Below are positions 33,431 through 43,282 of a stretch of 64,000 nucleotides of DNA, one piece after another; position 1 is the first letter of the stretch; each line of letters begins with the position of its first letter. The stretch comes from Bacteroidales bacterium. GTDB lineage: Bacteria; Bacteroidota; Bacteroidia; Bacteroidales; F082. The stretch covers positions 1 to 64,000 of the forward strand of contig JAKIVD010000009.1 in the NCBI GenBank assembly GCA_021647205.1. Reading direction: 5' to 3'. Under the pieces are notes generated by a model. It saw only the letters and a program-made list of their open reading frames with translations, made no database searches and was not told the origin of the DNA. Made by a program: the position numbers and the translations under genes.

Positions 33431-36184
33431 TTACTCTACAACATTTCCATCTGCATCAATAACAACTACATCCCCAAAGCCCAGCGCTTTTATTTTCTCC
33501 TCAATTGCAGCCCTGTCGCCAACAACTATCCAGTTGATATGAGCGGGATGGACAATTGATTTAGCTGCTGTCGCAACGTCGTTCATCTTCAGCTTACGGA
33601 CAACATCAGCATATTTCTGAAAATAATCATCCGGCAGGCCGTAACGAACAACTGATAAAAGCGAGCCTTGTACAGCACTGAGCGTCTCCCATTTTCCGGG
33701 CAGGCTCAACACTTCATTTTCCTTGGTCTTTTCAAACTCTTCTTCGGTAGGTGGCCTGTCGCCAAGGAAGTCGGCAAGCTCTTTTTTTATCTCGGCCATC
33801 GATTCGCTTGTTTTATCCGACTGTACAGGCGCATATGCAATAAACGGCCTTTGCCCCCTGGCACCGATAAGAATGGTACTGGCACCATAAGCCCAGCCTT
33901 TGTCCTCGCGCAGGTTCATGTTCAGCCGGGAAGTAAATTCTCCGCCAAGGATGTTGTTCATCATAGAAATGGCAGGTTCATTACCTTTTCCGTATGGTTC
34001 GGTAATAAAACCGGCAATTATAACCGACTGCACGGCACCGGGCCTGTCAAGTATGTAAACCTTATTCTGTGCCGGGAAATCAACTGTTGCCAGGTTTTTC
34101 TCCGGTATTTTTCCACTTTTCCATTTCTTAAACCTTGCTTCAAGTTTTCCGGCCAGTTCATCCATTGAAATATCACCCACAACAACCATGGTTGCGTTGT
34201 TCGGTTTAAACCAGGTATCGTAGAATTTTTGCAGATCGGCCGTGGTCATGTCGGCAATGCCCTTTTCGAATCCGGACCCGGTAAACGGGTTGCTGTACGC
34301 GTGGCCATCACCATATAAAAACTTCGGGAACACCCTGAGGGCCATCTGAATGGGATTTGCCTTTTCCTGTTGGATGCCTACTATCTGTTGCTTTTGCAAG
34401 CGCAAAAACTCCTTTTCCGGGAAGGACGGGTGCAGGATAATGTCAGCATACAGATCAAGGCTTTTATCGAGGGTGGCCTTAAGTGCTGACAGGTTAACGA
34501 ACGACATGTCGAGGTTGGAACCCGAGTAGATGACAGCCCCCAGCATGTCTTTTTCCTCGCTGATTTGAATGGCATCACGGCTATCGGTTCCTTCATCGAG
34601 CATGTTCATGGCCAGGTCTGCTGTACCCGGAACGGCAAACTGATCAGCGGCGTAACCGGCATCCAGCTGCAGGCTGAATTTTACCAGCGGCACATCGTGG
34701 CGTTCAGCCAGAATAATCTGCATGCCGTTGGAAAGGGTCTTTTTCTGAATATCGGGGAATTTCACCCCTGTCGTTTTCCCCATTTCGGGCAGGCCGCTGC
34801 TGCGGTCGATGTCCGATTCAATAATACTGTATTCAGGAAAGGGAACTATTTCCAGGTAGAATTTCCCATCCGACAGCCAGTCTTTGGCCGCTGTCTGAAC
34901 GGAAGTTGTATTTGCCTCTTTTATCGTGGCCAGACGGGTTTTGTAATAGTCAGGATTACCCTTATAAACAGTGTTCTGTGCCAGGATATCCGACTTTCCG
35001 CCAAAGCCGCCAATGCGCTCCATCCCCCTGACAAAACCGGCAAAGTAGCTGACCTTGGCCCTGTCAATCTCCGCTTGTGTCGGCCCTTGCTTTATCAGCC
35101 TTTCCAGTTCTTCGTTGATGGCACTTTCCACAACTTTACTGTCCACACCGGGCTTCACATCCGCCTGGATGACAAACAGGCCTGCAATTTCATTTTCCCA
35201 GTTGTAGGCATAAACACCGGAAGCGATTTGTTCATCATAAACCAGCCTTTTGTAGAGCCGCGACGATTTTCCATCCGACAATACAGAAGCGACAATACCA
35301 AGCCTGATGGCATCAGGATTTCCCCATTCGGGCACATTCCAGATCATGGAAACCTGTGTCTGCGGAACGCGATCCTGTTGAACAACACGCGTTTCGCCCG
35401 TCCGTTTAGCTATCCAGACTTTTGGGTGGGTAACCGGCGGGCCTGAAGGAATATCACCAAAATATGCAACAATCTTGTTGTAAACTTCACTGGTTTTTAC
35501 ATCGCCGGCAATGACAATTACTGCATTCGCCGGACCGTAATAATTGGTAAACCATTCTTTTACATCATCTAGGGAAGCAGCGTTCAAGTCTTCCATTTCG
35601 CCAATTACCGTATGATAATAGGGGTGTGCGGCAGGAAAGCAGTTTTTGGTTACCAGGTTCATAAACTGCCCGTAGGGTTGGTTCTCGCCCTGGCGTTTTT
35701 CGTTCTGCACCACACCACGTTGTTCATCAAGTTTCTCCTGTGAGATGGCACCCTCAAAATGGCCCATCCTGTCCGATTCCATGAACAGGGCGATATCGAA
35801 TGCCGATAGCGGTACGTTCTCAAAATAATTCGTCCGGTCAAAATTTGTTGTGCCGTTTACATCGGTCGCCCCGATGCTTTCGATAGCCTGAAAATAATCG
35901 GTGTCGTAGTTTTCGCTACCGTTGAACATGAGGTGTTCAAACAAGTGGGCAAAACCGGTTTTGCCGGCCTTTTCATTTTTTGATCCCACATGATACCAAA
36001 TGTTCAGCGCAACGATTGGTGCTTTGTGGTCCTCATGCACGAGGAGGGTGAGACCGTTGTCGAGTGTAAATTTCTCATATTTGATGTCAATATCACCGAT
36101 ATTAAAATCAAATTTGTCCTGTGACGACCCACTGATTGTCAGTAGGAACACGCTCAAGAAAGCGCTCAGTTTAATTAAATTCAT
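33431..36184 (-). CDS. M16 family zinc metallopeptidase (two-domain, pitrilysin type)
   Basis: 917 residues with a signal peptide (4-21), so periplasmic. The N-terminal M16 domain carries the inverted zinc motif HLFEH (80-84) with the downstream glutamate in the GVVQNEKRQGENQ region. The C-terminal half repeats the M16 fold without the HxxEH motif (inactive lid domain), as in two-domain family members. It should degrade peptides in the periplasm. The gene is alone, transcribed divergently from the AddB-like gene; between them lies an R1 palindrome. Confidence 0.92.
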   Translation of the reverse strand: MNLIKLSAFLSVFLLTISGSSQDKFDFNIGDIDIKYEKFTLDNGLTLLVHEDHKAPIVALNIWYHVGSKNEKAGKTGFAHLFEHLMFNGSENYDTDYFQAIESIGATDVNGTTNFDRTNYFENVPLSAFDIALFMESDRMGHFEGAISQEKLDEQRGVVQNEKRQGENQPYGQFMNLVTKNCFPAAHPYYHTVIGEMEDLNAASLDDVKEWFTNYYGPANAVIVIAGDVKTSEVYNKIVAYFGDIPSGPPVTHPKVWIAKRTGETRVVQQDRVPQTQVSMIWNVPEWGNPDAIRLGIVASVLSDGKSSRLYKRLVYDEQIASGVYAYNWENEIAGLFVIQADVKPGVDSKVVESAINEELERLIKQGPTQAEIDRAKVSYFAGFVRGMERIGGFGGKSDILAQNTVYKGNPDYYKTRLATIKEANTTSVQTAAKDWLSDGKFYLEIVPFPEYSIIESDIDRSSGLPEMGKTTGVKFPDIQKKTLSNGMQIILAERHDVPLVKFSLQLDAGYAADQFAVPGTADLAMNMLDEGTDSRDAIQISEEKDMLGAVIYSGSNLDMSFVNLSALKATLDKSLDLYADIILHPSFPEKEFLRLQKQQIVGIQQEKANPIQMALRVFPKFLYGDGHAYSNPFTGSGFEKGIADMTTADLQKFYDTWFKPNNATMVVVGDISMDELAGKLEARFKKWKSGKIPEKNLATVDFPAQNKVYILDRPGAVQSVIIAGFITEPYGKGNEPAISMMNNILGGEFTSRLNMNLREDKGWAYGASTILIGARGQRPFIAYAPVQSDKTSESMAEIKKELADFLGDRPPTEEEFEKTKENEVLSLPGKWETLSAVQGSLLSVVRYGLPDDYFQKYADVVRKLKMNDVATAAKSIVHPAHINWIVVGDRAAIEEKIKALGFGDVVVIDADGNVVE

Positions 36185-36372
36185 GGTTGCAATTTTTAAT
36201 AAATATTATGAAGGTTTATTGAATTCGGTTTTGAAGTATTAATGGTTCATACAGCTAAACGGTACAACATCTTTTGAGTTTTGGTGGATAAAAGTAAAGA
36301 ATATTTTCCCTGATAAACATTAATTCCTTTTGGCATGTCGTTTTACTTTTGTTTTAACATTTCCGTTATCGG

Positions 36373-36405
36373 AACTTTTCCAAAGTTGGAAACTTTGAAA
36401 AAGTT
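36373..36405. repeat. 33-nt palindrome, family R1, copy 3
   Basis: Same 33-nt length and arms as copies at 10980 and 13947, with two central T-to-G changes and one further substitution, so slightly decayed. It lies between the divergent M16 and AddB-like genes, about 33 nt upstream of the -7 motif of the latter. Confidence 0.7.
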
Positions 36406-36437
36406 AACAGAAAACGGCCGCGCAGCCAATTATAAAT

Positions 36438-36445
36438 TAAATTTG
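36438..36445 (+). promoter_or_regulatory. Predicted -7 motif of the AddB-like gene
   Basis: TAAATTTG matches TAnnTTTG, 50 nt upstream of the ATG at 36496. No TTTG is seen at the expected -33 distance. Confidence 0.4.
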
Positions 36446-36495
36446 TCGTAGAAGAATTGAAGCAGCACTTTTGTTAACCACCTTGTTTTACAAGG

Positions 36496-39375
36496 ATGTT
36501 GAACACGAAAAAACCAGACAGATTGAAGAAATTCCTTGACAAAGCCGCCACATTTATCCTGGAAAACTGCCGCGAAGGCAGTTTGCATACCGCTGTTATT
36601 TTTCCCAACAGGCGTTCCGGGGTTTTCCTCAAGGACCATCTCAAACAAAAGGTGGATAAAGATTTCTGGCTCCCCGAATTTTTTACCACCGACGAATTTA
36701 TGGTCAGGGCCTCGGGGCTGCAAAAGACAGATCCTGTTTTGATTTTCTTTGAATTGTTTAAAATTCACCGGGAGATTGCCGGGGCTGATGCACGCAGCAT
36801 CGACGATTTCCTGGTGTGGGCGCCGGTGATTTTATCCGACTTCAACGACATTGACCTTTACCTCACCGATGCACCGGCTGTTTTCACCAACCTATCTGAT
36901 GCCAAAGCCATACAGGCCTGGAACCCGGATGGCAGCCCCCTGACGGAAATGCAACAGAACTACCTGGGTTTCTTCCGCTCGCTGGGCAGTTATTACAGCA
37001 AACTGAAGGCTGTCCTACAGGGACAAAGGGCCGGCTACACGGGATGGGTTTATCGTTATTTGGCAGAAAATACGGCGAAACTTTCTCAAGGCTGGCCCTG
37101 GGAAAGGTTTATTGTCATTGGGTTGAATGCCCTTTCCAAATCTGAAAAGCAAGTCTTCGGCTATTTAAAGAAGCACTACAAAGTTGACTTTCTCTGGGAT
37201 GCGGACGAGTACTATTTGTCTCCCGAAAAGTTCGGCCTCAAACAAATGGAAGCCGGGCGCTTTGTCAGGGAACTCATTGCCGGATGGCAGATTAATAGCC
37301 CGAAATGGATACACAATTTGCTGGCTGAAACCGAAAAGAACATCCAGGTCACGGGACTGCCCAAACGCATCGGCCAGGTGAAATATGCCGGGCAATTACT
37401 GGAAAATTTACTAAAGAACGAACAGGGCCCGGCGCCAGACACGGCCGTAGTCCTTGCCGACGAAAAAATGCTGGTGCCCATGCTAAATGCCCTGCCCGAA
37501 GTGATTGGTACCGATGGTAAAAAACCGGTTTTCAATATTACGATGGGCTACTCCCTGGCCGGCGGGCCACTCAGTTGCTTTGTCTTGCAGTGGCTTGGTC
37601 TGCACATCAAAAGACAGGAAGAAAGCAGTAAACGTTTTTCGGTTTTGCACCTCAACGCCCTGCTCAATAATCCGGTTGTTAAATTTATGCCGGGGACGGA
37701 GCGCCCGACCGACCGGTTGGCCAGCCTCCTCGGGCAACAAAACAACCCTTACCTCAGTGCCGGGGAAATCAACAGCATCCTTTCACAAACCGGTGATGAA
37801 ACCGGCAACAAACTACTTTCCCTGTTTCTGCACCCGCTTGAAAATGCAGTTGATTTTATCGATGCCTTTGTTGCTTTCCTGAAACTGGCACGACCGGTTT
37901 TCTTATCCGACAACAACAAGCAGGAACTACTGAAAGAAGAGTTCAACGCAACAGCAAGATTGGTGAAGAACCTGCGGGCAATAATTACCGGCAGTGGGGA
38001 AACGGTCAATTTGAAAGCGCTGCAAAAAATTTACAATCAGCTGAGCAGGCGCAGCGAAGTTAACCTGCGGGGCGAGCCATTGAGCGGCATCCAGGTGATG
38101 GGCATGCTCGAAACCCGTAACCTCGATTTTAAAAACATCATCCTGCTTTCGGCCAATGAAGGGATTCTGCCCAAAGCCGGCGCACCTGAGTCTTTCATTC
38201 CTTTCGACATCCGCGCACAATTCAAACTGCCCTTGCCCAAAGATAAGATTGATGTGTTTGCCTACCATTTTTACCGTTTGCTGCAACGCGCCCAAAACAT
38301 CACCCTCATTTATAATTCGGAAGCTGACGAATTGGGCGGGGGCGAAAAAAGCCGCTTCATCCTTCAACTCAAAGATGAACTGGCACGGGTAAGCCCGAAA
38401 ATAAAGTTCAGCGAAAACATGCTGAATATCGCGCTGAGCGCAAGCAAACGGGAACAGCCTATTACCATCCCCAAAACCCCTGAAATTATTGATGCCCTCA
38501 AGCGGCAGGCTGCACAGGGTTTTTCCCCGTCGGCCCTCAACAACTACATCCAGTGTCCGCTGCGTTATTATTTTTCAAAAATACTCGGCCTCCGTCCGCC
38601 GGAAAGCATTGATGGCGCGATTGAATCCAATACTTTTGGTACCATCATCCACGAAACACTGCAACATGTTTACACCCCTTTTCTCAACAAAATAATTGAA
38701 CCTGAAGCTTTAAAAAACAGCCTGAAAAAGGTAGATGGCTTGTTGCTCCAATCCTTTAAAGAAAACCTGAACAATGCTGACTTCCGTTCCGGGAAAAACC
38801 TGCTGACTTTTGAGGTAGCGAAAAAATATGTAAAGGATTTTATCCTTGCCGATACCCGGAAGCTAAAAACCAAACCACAGCATTTGCTTGGACTTGAAAT
38901 GAAACTCAAGGCCAGCCTGACTCTTGGGGACAAAGAGGTTTTTCTGAACGGGACAATAGACAGGATTGACAAGGAAACCGGCTCAGACAATGTGCTTCTT
39001 GCCGATTATAAAACGGGGAAGGTCGTGAAAAAAGATTTGAAAGTTGAAGGCTGGGAAACCCTGTTGACCGACCACCGGAAAAGTAAAGCGTTCCAACTGT
39101 TGTTTTATACGTATTTGTACCTGAAGAACAATGCCGCTACACAGGAAATAACACCCGGGATCTTCAGCTTCCGAAATAGTAAAGAGGGCTTTATCACCCT
39201 GGCCTTGCCCGAGGGATACGACTTTAATGAACTAACTCACGAATTTGAAAAAGTACTGACTGAAATTCTACTTGAGATTTTCGATTCCGAAGTTCCCTTC
39301 ACACAAACCGGGGATGCCGATGCCTGTATATGGTGCGACTACCAAAATATATGCAATCGCACAACAGGGTATTGA
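36496..39375 (+). CDS. AddB-like PD-(D/E)XK nuclease with Fe-S cluster cysteines
   Basis: 959 residues. The C-terminal third is a PDDEXK_1 (Cas4/RecB-like) nuclease: SALNNYIQCPLRYYF with Cys687, the active-site region IDRIDKETGSDNVLLADYKTGK, and the terminal cysteines Cys944, Cys947 and Cys953 (ACIWCDYQNIC). These four cysteines are the expected Fe-S ligands. The long N-terminal part has the degenerate helicase folds of AddB. Partnered with AddA (UvrD-like), this enzyme would process DNA double-strand ends; no addA is present in the window. It is convergent with the SxtJ-like gene, with only 5 nt between stops. Confidence 0.85.
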   Translation: MLNTKKPDRLKKFLDKAATFILENCREGSLHTAVIFPNRRSGVFLKDHLKQKVDKDFWLPEFFTTDEFMVRASGLQKTDPVLIFFELFKIHREIAGADARSIDDFLVWAPVILSDFNDIDLYLTDAPAVFTNLSDAKAIQAWNPDGSPLTEMQQNYLGFFRSLGSYYSKLKAVLQGQRAGYTGWVYRYLAENTAKLSQGWPWERFIVIGLNALSKSEKQVFGYLKKHYKVDFLWDADEYYLSPEKFGLKQMEAGRFVRELIAGWQINSPKWIHNLLAETEKNIQVTGLPKRIGQVKYAGQLLENLLKNEQGPAPDTAVVLADEKMLVPMLNALPEVIGTDGKKPVFNITMGYSLAGGPLSCFVLQWLGLHIKRQEESSKRFSVLHLNALLNNPVVKFMPGTERPTDRLASLLGQQNNPYLSAGEINSILSQTGDETGNKLLSLFLHPLENAVDFIDAFVAFLKLARPVFLSDNNKQELLKEEFNATARLVKNLRAIITGSGETVNLKALQKIYNQLSRRSEVNLRGEPLSGIQVMGMLETRNLDFKNIILLSANEGILPKAGAPESFIPFDIRAQFKLPLPKDKIDVFAYHFYRLLQRAQNITLIYNSEADELGGGEKSRFILQLKDELARVSPKIKFSENMLNIALSASKREQPITIPKTPEIIDALKRQAAQGFSPSALNNYIQCPLRYYFSKILGLRPPESIDGAIESNTFGTIIHETLQHVYTPFLNKIIEPEALKNSLKKVDGLLLQSFKENLNNADFRSGKNLLTFEVAKKYVKDFILADTRKLKTKPQHLLGLEMKLKASLTLGDKEVFLNGTIDRIDKETGSDNVLLADYKTGKVVKKDLKVEGWETLLTDHRKSKAFQLLFYTYLYLKNNAATQEITPGIFSFRNSKEGFITLALPEGYDFNELTHEFEKVLTEILLEIFDSEVPFTQTGDADACIWCDYQNICNRTTGY

Positions 39376-39380
39376 CCCCA

Positions 39381-39755
39381 CTACCAGGGTTTCTCAAAAT
39401 AAGCCTTGTCAAATTTCTTGTTGTATTCTTTAAACAAACTGTCGTTTGTATTTTTTAAAGAAAGCTGATCTTTGCGGCCGAATATCCCTGAAAGCCAGGC
39501 AACAGGAGTAAGTACCATGAAGAAGACGAGGGACAGTAAAACATTGGGGACTATTAAACTCAGCAACCAGGCCAGTTTCATCCAGAGGAAATCGATTTTT
39601 CTTGCCAGATAAGCAGAGAACAAACCCAATATTCCCACGATAAATGCCACATTTAATGTCCACTGCCATTTGCTTACCAGATAAATAAGCAGAAAGCCAA
39701 GTGTGACTATCAAGACTGTTTTTAGTGGTTCTGATTTGTTTTTTGTTGGTTGCAT
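39381..39755 (-). CDS. SxtJ-like small membrane protein
   Basis: 124 residues with four hydrophobic stretches (about 12-28, 34-48, 56-68, 70-90) and a charged C-terminus (FKEYNKKFDKAYFEKPW). It resembles the SxtJ-family membrane proteins that accompany carbamoyltransferases. It is the last gene of a tight operon: carbamoyltransferase, SGNH hydrolase, DUF5989, SxtJ-like (gaps of -4, 2 and 5 nt). A role in exporting or modifying an O-carbamoylated or acylated surface glycan is inferred from neighbours only. Confidence 0.7.
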   Translation of the reverse strand: MQPTKNKSEPLKTVLIVTLGFLLIYLVSKWQWTLNVAFIVGILGLFSAYLARKIDFLWMKLAWLLSLIVPNVLLSLVFFMVLTPVAWLSGIFGRKDQLSLKNTNDSLFKEYNKKFDKAYFEKPW

Positions 39756-39760
39756 CGCTT

Positions 39761-39910
39761 CTAAAATAGAGTGTAAATAAAGGGGGCGACAGCACTGCTC
39801 CCACCAAAAACAATTAACAAGCCGAGAAGTAAAAGTATGATAATAACCGGCGCTAACCAGAATTTTTTACGCTCTTTCATATAATGCCACAAATCAGTTA
39901 AAAAGTCCAT
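39761..39910 (-). CDS. DUF5989 family small membrane protein
   Basis: A 49-residue frame read directly from the reverse strand: it starts MDFLTDLWHYMKERKKFWLA, continues with a single hydrophobic helix (residues ~19-36) and ends SSAVAPFIYTLF. The pattern (short amphipathic helix, basic KERKKFW, one TM helix, GGSSAVAPF) matches my recollection of DUF5989. The stop of the upstream gene is 2 nt before its ATG and its own stop is 5 nt before the next ATG, so it belongs to the four-gene operon. Its function is unknown; it is easily missed because it is so short. Confidence 0.85.
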   Translation of the reverse strand: MDFLTDLWHYMKERKKFWLAPVIIILLLLGLLIVFGGSSAVAPFIYTLF

Positions 39911-39912
39911 AA

Positions 39913-41202
39913 TTATTTTGTTTTTAATTTGTTAAATATCGCCTGGCTCATAATATCGTTGGCATAAGCGTTGGGGTGCCCGTCGAAATAAATCCTTTCA
40001 CCTTTGTGCACATGGTAAATCCGGAAAAGTTTTTCATGGCTTTTCCCGGTTTTGGAAACAACTGAATCCAAAGCGTTGTCCAGGTCGATGAGCATACATT
40101 TCGGATTTAAAAAGTTGACGATATCTGCTGATTTCGCGGCAGGGTAAGCCAACTTTAAAACAATGGGGGTGGCACCATATTCTTCACACTTTTTAATTGC
40201 ATACGAATAAAAGTATTTCTCCAATTTTCTTCCGGCTTTCGCAGGTGAGGGCATAAATCCTGCCTCCATTTTCAACAGGGCAAATTTGCAGGAAAGAAAA
40301 TCCAGGACTTCAATATTAAACCCATCGCTAAAAGTGAACCGGATTTTTTCAAAATAAGATAGGGTACCCTCCCGCCAGTTCTTTCTTTTGTACTTTCTTG
40401 TCTTGTAAGCAGGAAAGTTTAAATTGAATGTTCCATCATCGTAAGAAAAATAAGGGAAAGGAGCATAGCCATAATAAGTGGGCCCGTTCAATTTCAGCGC
40501 CCTGTGAGCCAACCAGGGGGAAAGCTGAATAAACACATAACGGAACTGATATTTGGGAAGCAGCGTGTCCAGCAGTTGTTTCATTTGTCCGATTCCGTAG
40601 CCCGAAGCTCCTGCATTGATAAAATTATTTTCCAGCAGCTTCGATGTTTGATAAGGATAACCTTCTTCGGCCCGGATGTAATCGCCAAAAGTAAATGAAC
40701 AGCCAAGAAATAAGTTCAGGCCGTCGAAGGATAATTTATTTGTATCGGAAGCTGTCCTGAAGCCCAGTGAATCAAACGCCACATTAACGGTCCCCGAAAT
40801 ACTATCCCCTATGTAATACGCATAATAACCATTTGCATTGGCTATTCCTTTATGAGCAAGTTGGGGGTCGGATTTCCATAAATTCCCACTGTTCGCTTTG
40901 CGGAGTGTTTTTGAGTAGTGATAAAACTTGTTGATAACCATCCACCTGTCCGCTGCAAACATGGCAAGAACCAAAGAAAAGCTGATGTAAAGCGCTATCT
41001 TCAGCTTTGAACTTTTAAAGTTGTACAAGCTGTTGTAGAATAAGGCCGTAAGCAATAAAAAAAGCAACACTGTCATGGTAATGAAAAACAGCATGTCGTA
41101 AGCGATACTGTTAAGCGTAAGCAGTTTCAGCTTATAAAAAAGATAGTCAGCCAACAGCATCAGCGACAGTAAAACAAGGAAAGTCTTAAGCTTCTTCATC
41201 AA
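39913..41202 (-). CDS. Membrane-anchored SGNH/GDSL-type hydrolase
   Basis: 429 residues: three N-terminal membrane helices (about 6-22, 35-56, 68-88), then an SGNH domain with nucleophile GCSFTFGD (Ser169), block II glycine in NAGASGYGIG, and the C-terminal DGHPN (Asp407/His409), the usual Asp-x-His form in glycan acyltransferase/esterase relatives. It probably adds or removes an acyl group on an extracytoplasmic saccharide. Its ATG overlaps the stop of the carbamoyltransferase gene by 4 nt, and the DUF5989 gene follows after 2 nt. Confidence 0.8.
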   Translation of the reverse strand: MMKKLKTFLVLLSLMLLADYLFYKLKLLTLNSIAYDMLFFITMTVLLFLLLTALFYNSLYNFKSSKLKIALYISFSLVLAMFAADRWMVINKFYHYSKTLRKANSGNLWKSDPQLAHKGIANANGYYAYYIGDSISGTVNVAFDSLGFRTASDTNKLSFDGLNLFLGCSFTFGDYIRAEEGYPYQTSKLLENNFINAGASGYGIGQMKQLLDTLLPKYQFRYVFIQLSPWLAHRALKLNGPTYYGYAPFPYFSYDDGTFNLNFPAYKTRKYKRKNWREGTLSYFEKIRFTFSDGFNIEVLDFLSCKFALLKMEAGFMPSPAKAGRKLEKYFYSYAIKKCEEYGATPIVLKLAYPAAKSADIVNFLNPKCMLIDLDNALDSVVSKTGKSHEKLFRIYHVHKGERIYFDGHPNAYANDIMSQAIFNKLKTK

Positions 41203-43064
41203 TCCATTTTAAATTTAACTTTCCATTTCTCCTTGTTCTGCCAGTCGGGCTGCGCTGTTTTGCCATACACAAAATCCCCGATTACCAAGTAATCCATTTC
41301 GGTACTCATAAAGCAACGGTACGCATCGTGGGGTGTACAAACAATTGGTTCGCCCCTTACATTGAAACTCGTATTGACAACAAGTCCGTAAGCGGTTTGG
41401 TTTTTAAACTCATTAATTAATTCCCAATACCTCGGATTGGTTTCTTTATGGACGGTTTGTACGCGGGCCGAAAAGTCCAAATGTGTGATGGACTGCACAT
41501 CGCTTCTTGTAAAATACAGCCTGTCCCACAGCGGCAAATCATGGTAATTATCAGGCAACGGGTTTCTCCTTTCTTCTTTTACCGGTGCCACCAGCAGCAT
41601 ATAGGGAGAGGGTTTTGCCAAGTCAAAATAATCTGAAACATGTTCGATAAGCACCGAGGGGGCAAAGGGCCTGAATCCTTCACGGTATTTTATTTTCAGG
41701 TTGAGTTTCTTTTGCATTTCCGGATTTCTCGCATCGCCCAGGATACTCCTGTTACCGAGTGCGCGTGGCCCAAATTCCATCCTGCCCTGAAACCAGCCTA
41801 CTACATTTCCCTTTGCCAGTTTGGCGGCAACGAAACCTGTAAGTTTTTTGAAGTCGTCCTCTTTGCGGGAAACCGCCTTCACTTTTTTGTTCATCAAACG
41901 GATTTCCTTTTCTGAGAAATCAGGGCCCAGGTATGCACCCGACATGCCGTCGCTTTGCGCATTGAGGACCCGCTCCCCTTCAAAATACATGAAGTTTGCA
42001 GCGAGGGCCGCGCCCAAGGCACCGCCGGCATCTCCCGCAGCAGGTTGAATAAAAATATCTTTGAAAATATTTTCGCGCAAAAGTTTACCATTGGCAACAC
42101 AATTTAACGCCACACCGCCGGCAAGACACAAATAATCGGCGCCGGTAAGTTTTTTGGCTTCAGCGGCCATCCTGAGTACAATTTCTTCGGTAACCGTTTG
42201 AATGGCGAGCGCCAGGTTACAATGTTTCTGCTCCAAATCCGACTCGGCTTTCCGGCGTTTGAACCCAAACAGCTTTTTCCATTTTTCGTCCTTCAGCATC
42301 CGCAGGCCCGTTGCGTAATTAAAGTAGGATTGATTGAGCCAGATCGAGCCATCATCTTTAATGTCCACCAGTTGCTCTTTAATTAGTTTGATGTAAGCAG
42401 CGGTTTGCTTTGCTTTGGGATTTCCATAAGGTGCCAGCCCCATTAATTTGTATTCGCCCGAATTGACGGCAAAGCCGAGGTAATAAGTAAAGGCGCTGTA
42501 AAGCAGACCAACGGAATGCGGAAACTCCATCTCTTTTAAAATGGCGAGTTGTCCTTTCTCTCCTAAACCAATTGAGGCTGTGCACCACTCCCCCACTCCA
42601 TCGATGGTTAAAATTGCCGCCTTTTCGTAAGGTGACGGAAAGAAAGCACTTGCAGCGTGGGACAAATGATGTTCTGGAAACAGGAGTTTCAGCTTCTTTT
42701 TCTCGTAATTGCCCACCTCTTTCAGTCCGTCATAAATCAACTTTTTGAGAAACATTTTTTCATTCAGCCAGACAGGGATTGCCTTTAAGAATGAAACAAG
42801 CCCTTTGGGGGCAAAGGCGTAATACGTTTGCAACAAACGCTCGAACTTCAGTAAAGGTTTGTCATAAAAAACAACAGCGTCCAACTCGTCTATTTCCAGT
42901 CCGGCCTCTTCGAGACAATATTTAATTGCATTTTTCGGGAAACCGGCGGTGTGCTTTTCACGGGTAAAACGTTCCTCCTGTGCAGCCGCAATAATTTCCC
43001 CCCCGACCAGAACCGCGGCTGCAGAATCATGGTAAAACGCCGATATTCCCAGAATTTTTTTCAT
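41199..43064 (-). CDS. Carbamoyltransferase, NodU/CmcH family
   Basis: 621 residues, normal for the family. The N-terminal Kae1-like domain (~1-370) shows ILGISAFYHDSAAAVL, EERFTREKHT, HHLSHAASAFFPSP and LAGGVALNCVANGKLL. The C-terminal domain (~400-600) contains FQGRMEFGPRALGNRSIL and VNTSFNVRGEPIV. Members transfer carbamoyl from carbamoyl phosphate to a hydroxyl of a sugar or natural product. As first gene of an operon with an SGNH hydrolase, DUF5989 and SxtJ-like protein it likely decorates a surface polysaccharide; the target is unknown. Confidence 0.93.
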   Translation of the reverse strand: MKKILGISAFYHDSAAAVLVGGEIIAAAQEERFTREKHTAGFPKNAIKYCLEEAGLEIDELDAVVFYDKPLLKFERLLQTYYAFAPKGLVSFLKAIPVWLNEKMFLKKLIYDGLKEVGNYEKKKLKLLFPEHHLSHAASAFFPSPYEKAAILTIDGVGEWCTASIGLGEKGQLAILKEMEFPHSVGLLYSAFTYYLGFAVNSGEYKLMGLAPYGNPKAKQTAAYIKLIKEQLVDIKDDGSIWLNQSYFNYATGLRMLKDEKWKKLFGFKRRKAESDLEQKHCNLALAIQTVTEEIVLRMAAEAKKLTGADYLCLAGGVALNCVANGKLLRENIFKDIFIQPAAGDAGGALGAALAANFMYFEGERVLNAQSDGMSGAYLGPDFSEKEIRLMNKKVKAVSRKEDDFKKLTGFVAAKLAKGNVVGWFQGRMEFGPRALGNRSILGDARNPEMQKKLNLKIKYREGFRPFAPSVLIEHVSDYFDLAKPSPYMLLVAPVKEERRNPLPDNYHDLPLWDRLYFTRSDVQSITHLDFSARVQTVHKETNPRYWELINEFKNQTAYGLVVNTSFNVRGEPIVCTPHDAYRCFMSTEMDYLVIGDFVYGKTAQPDWQNKEKWKVKFKMD

Positions 43065-43088
43065 TCAGTAAATGCTTTGTATTTGGTA

Positions 43089-43096
43089 CAAAAATA
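43089..43096 (-). promoter_or_regulatory. Predicted -7 motif of the carbamoyltransferase operon
   Basis: The minus strand reads TATTTTTG at 43096-43089, a TAnnTTTG match 25 nt before the ATG at 43064. Confidence 0.45.
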
Positions 43097-43282
43097 GCAT
43101 TTCGGCTTTACGGACGGAAAAACTTTGCCAACACGGTGCATTAATCCTGCCACTGAACCGTGCCCTGCAACACCGGCGGACAAGTTTTTTCTGTAATTTG
43201 GGGGGGATGATGCGTTGCTGTTGGGCCCTGTATATTTATTCTTTGACTGTTAAATACATACTTGGACTGTACTTTTTGTTTA

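Noticed and set aside
34565-35446. 293-codon plus-strand open frame opposite the M16 protease gene
   Set aside because: Antisense shadow of a conserved peptidase; no start context, no recognisable domain.
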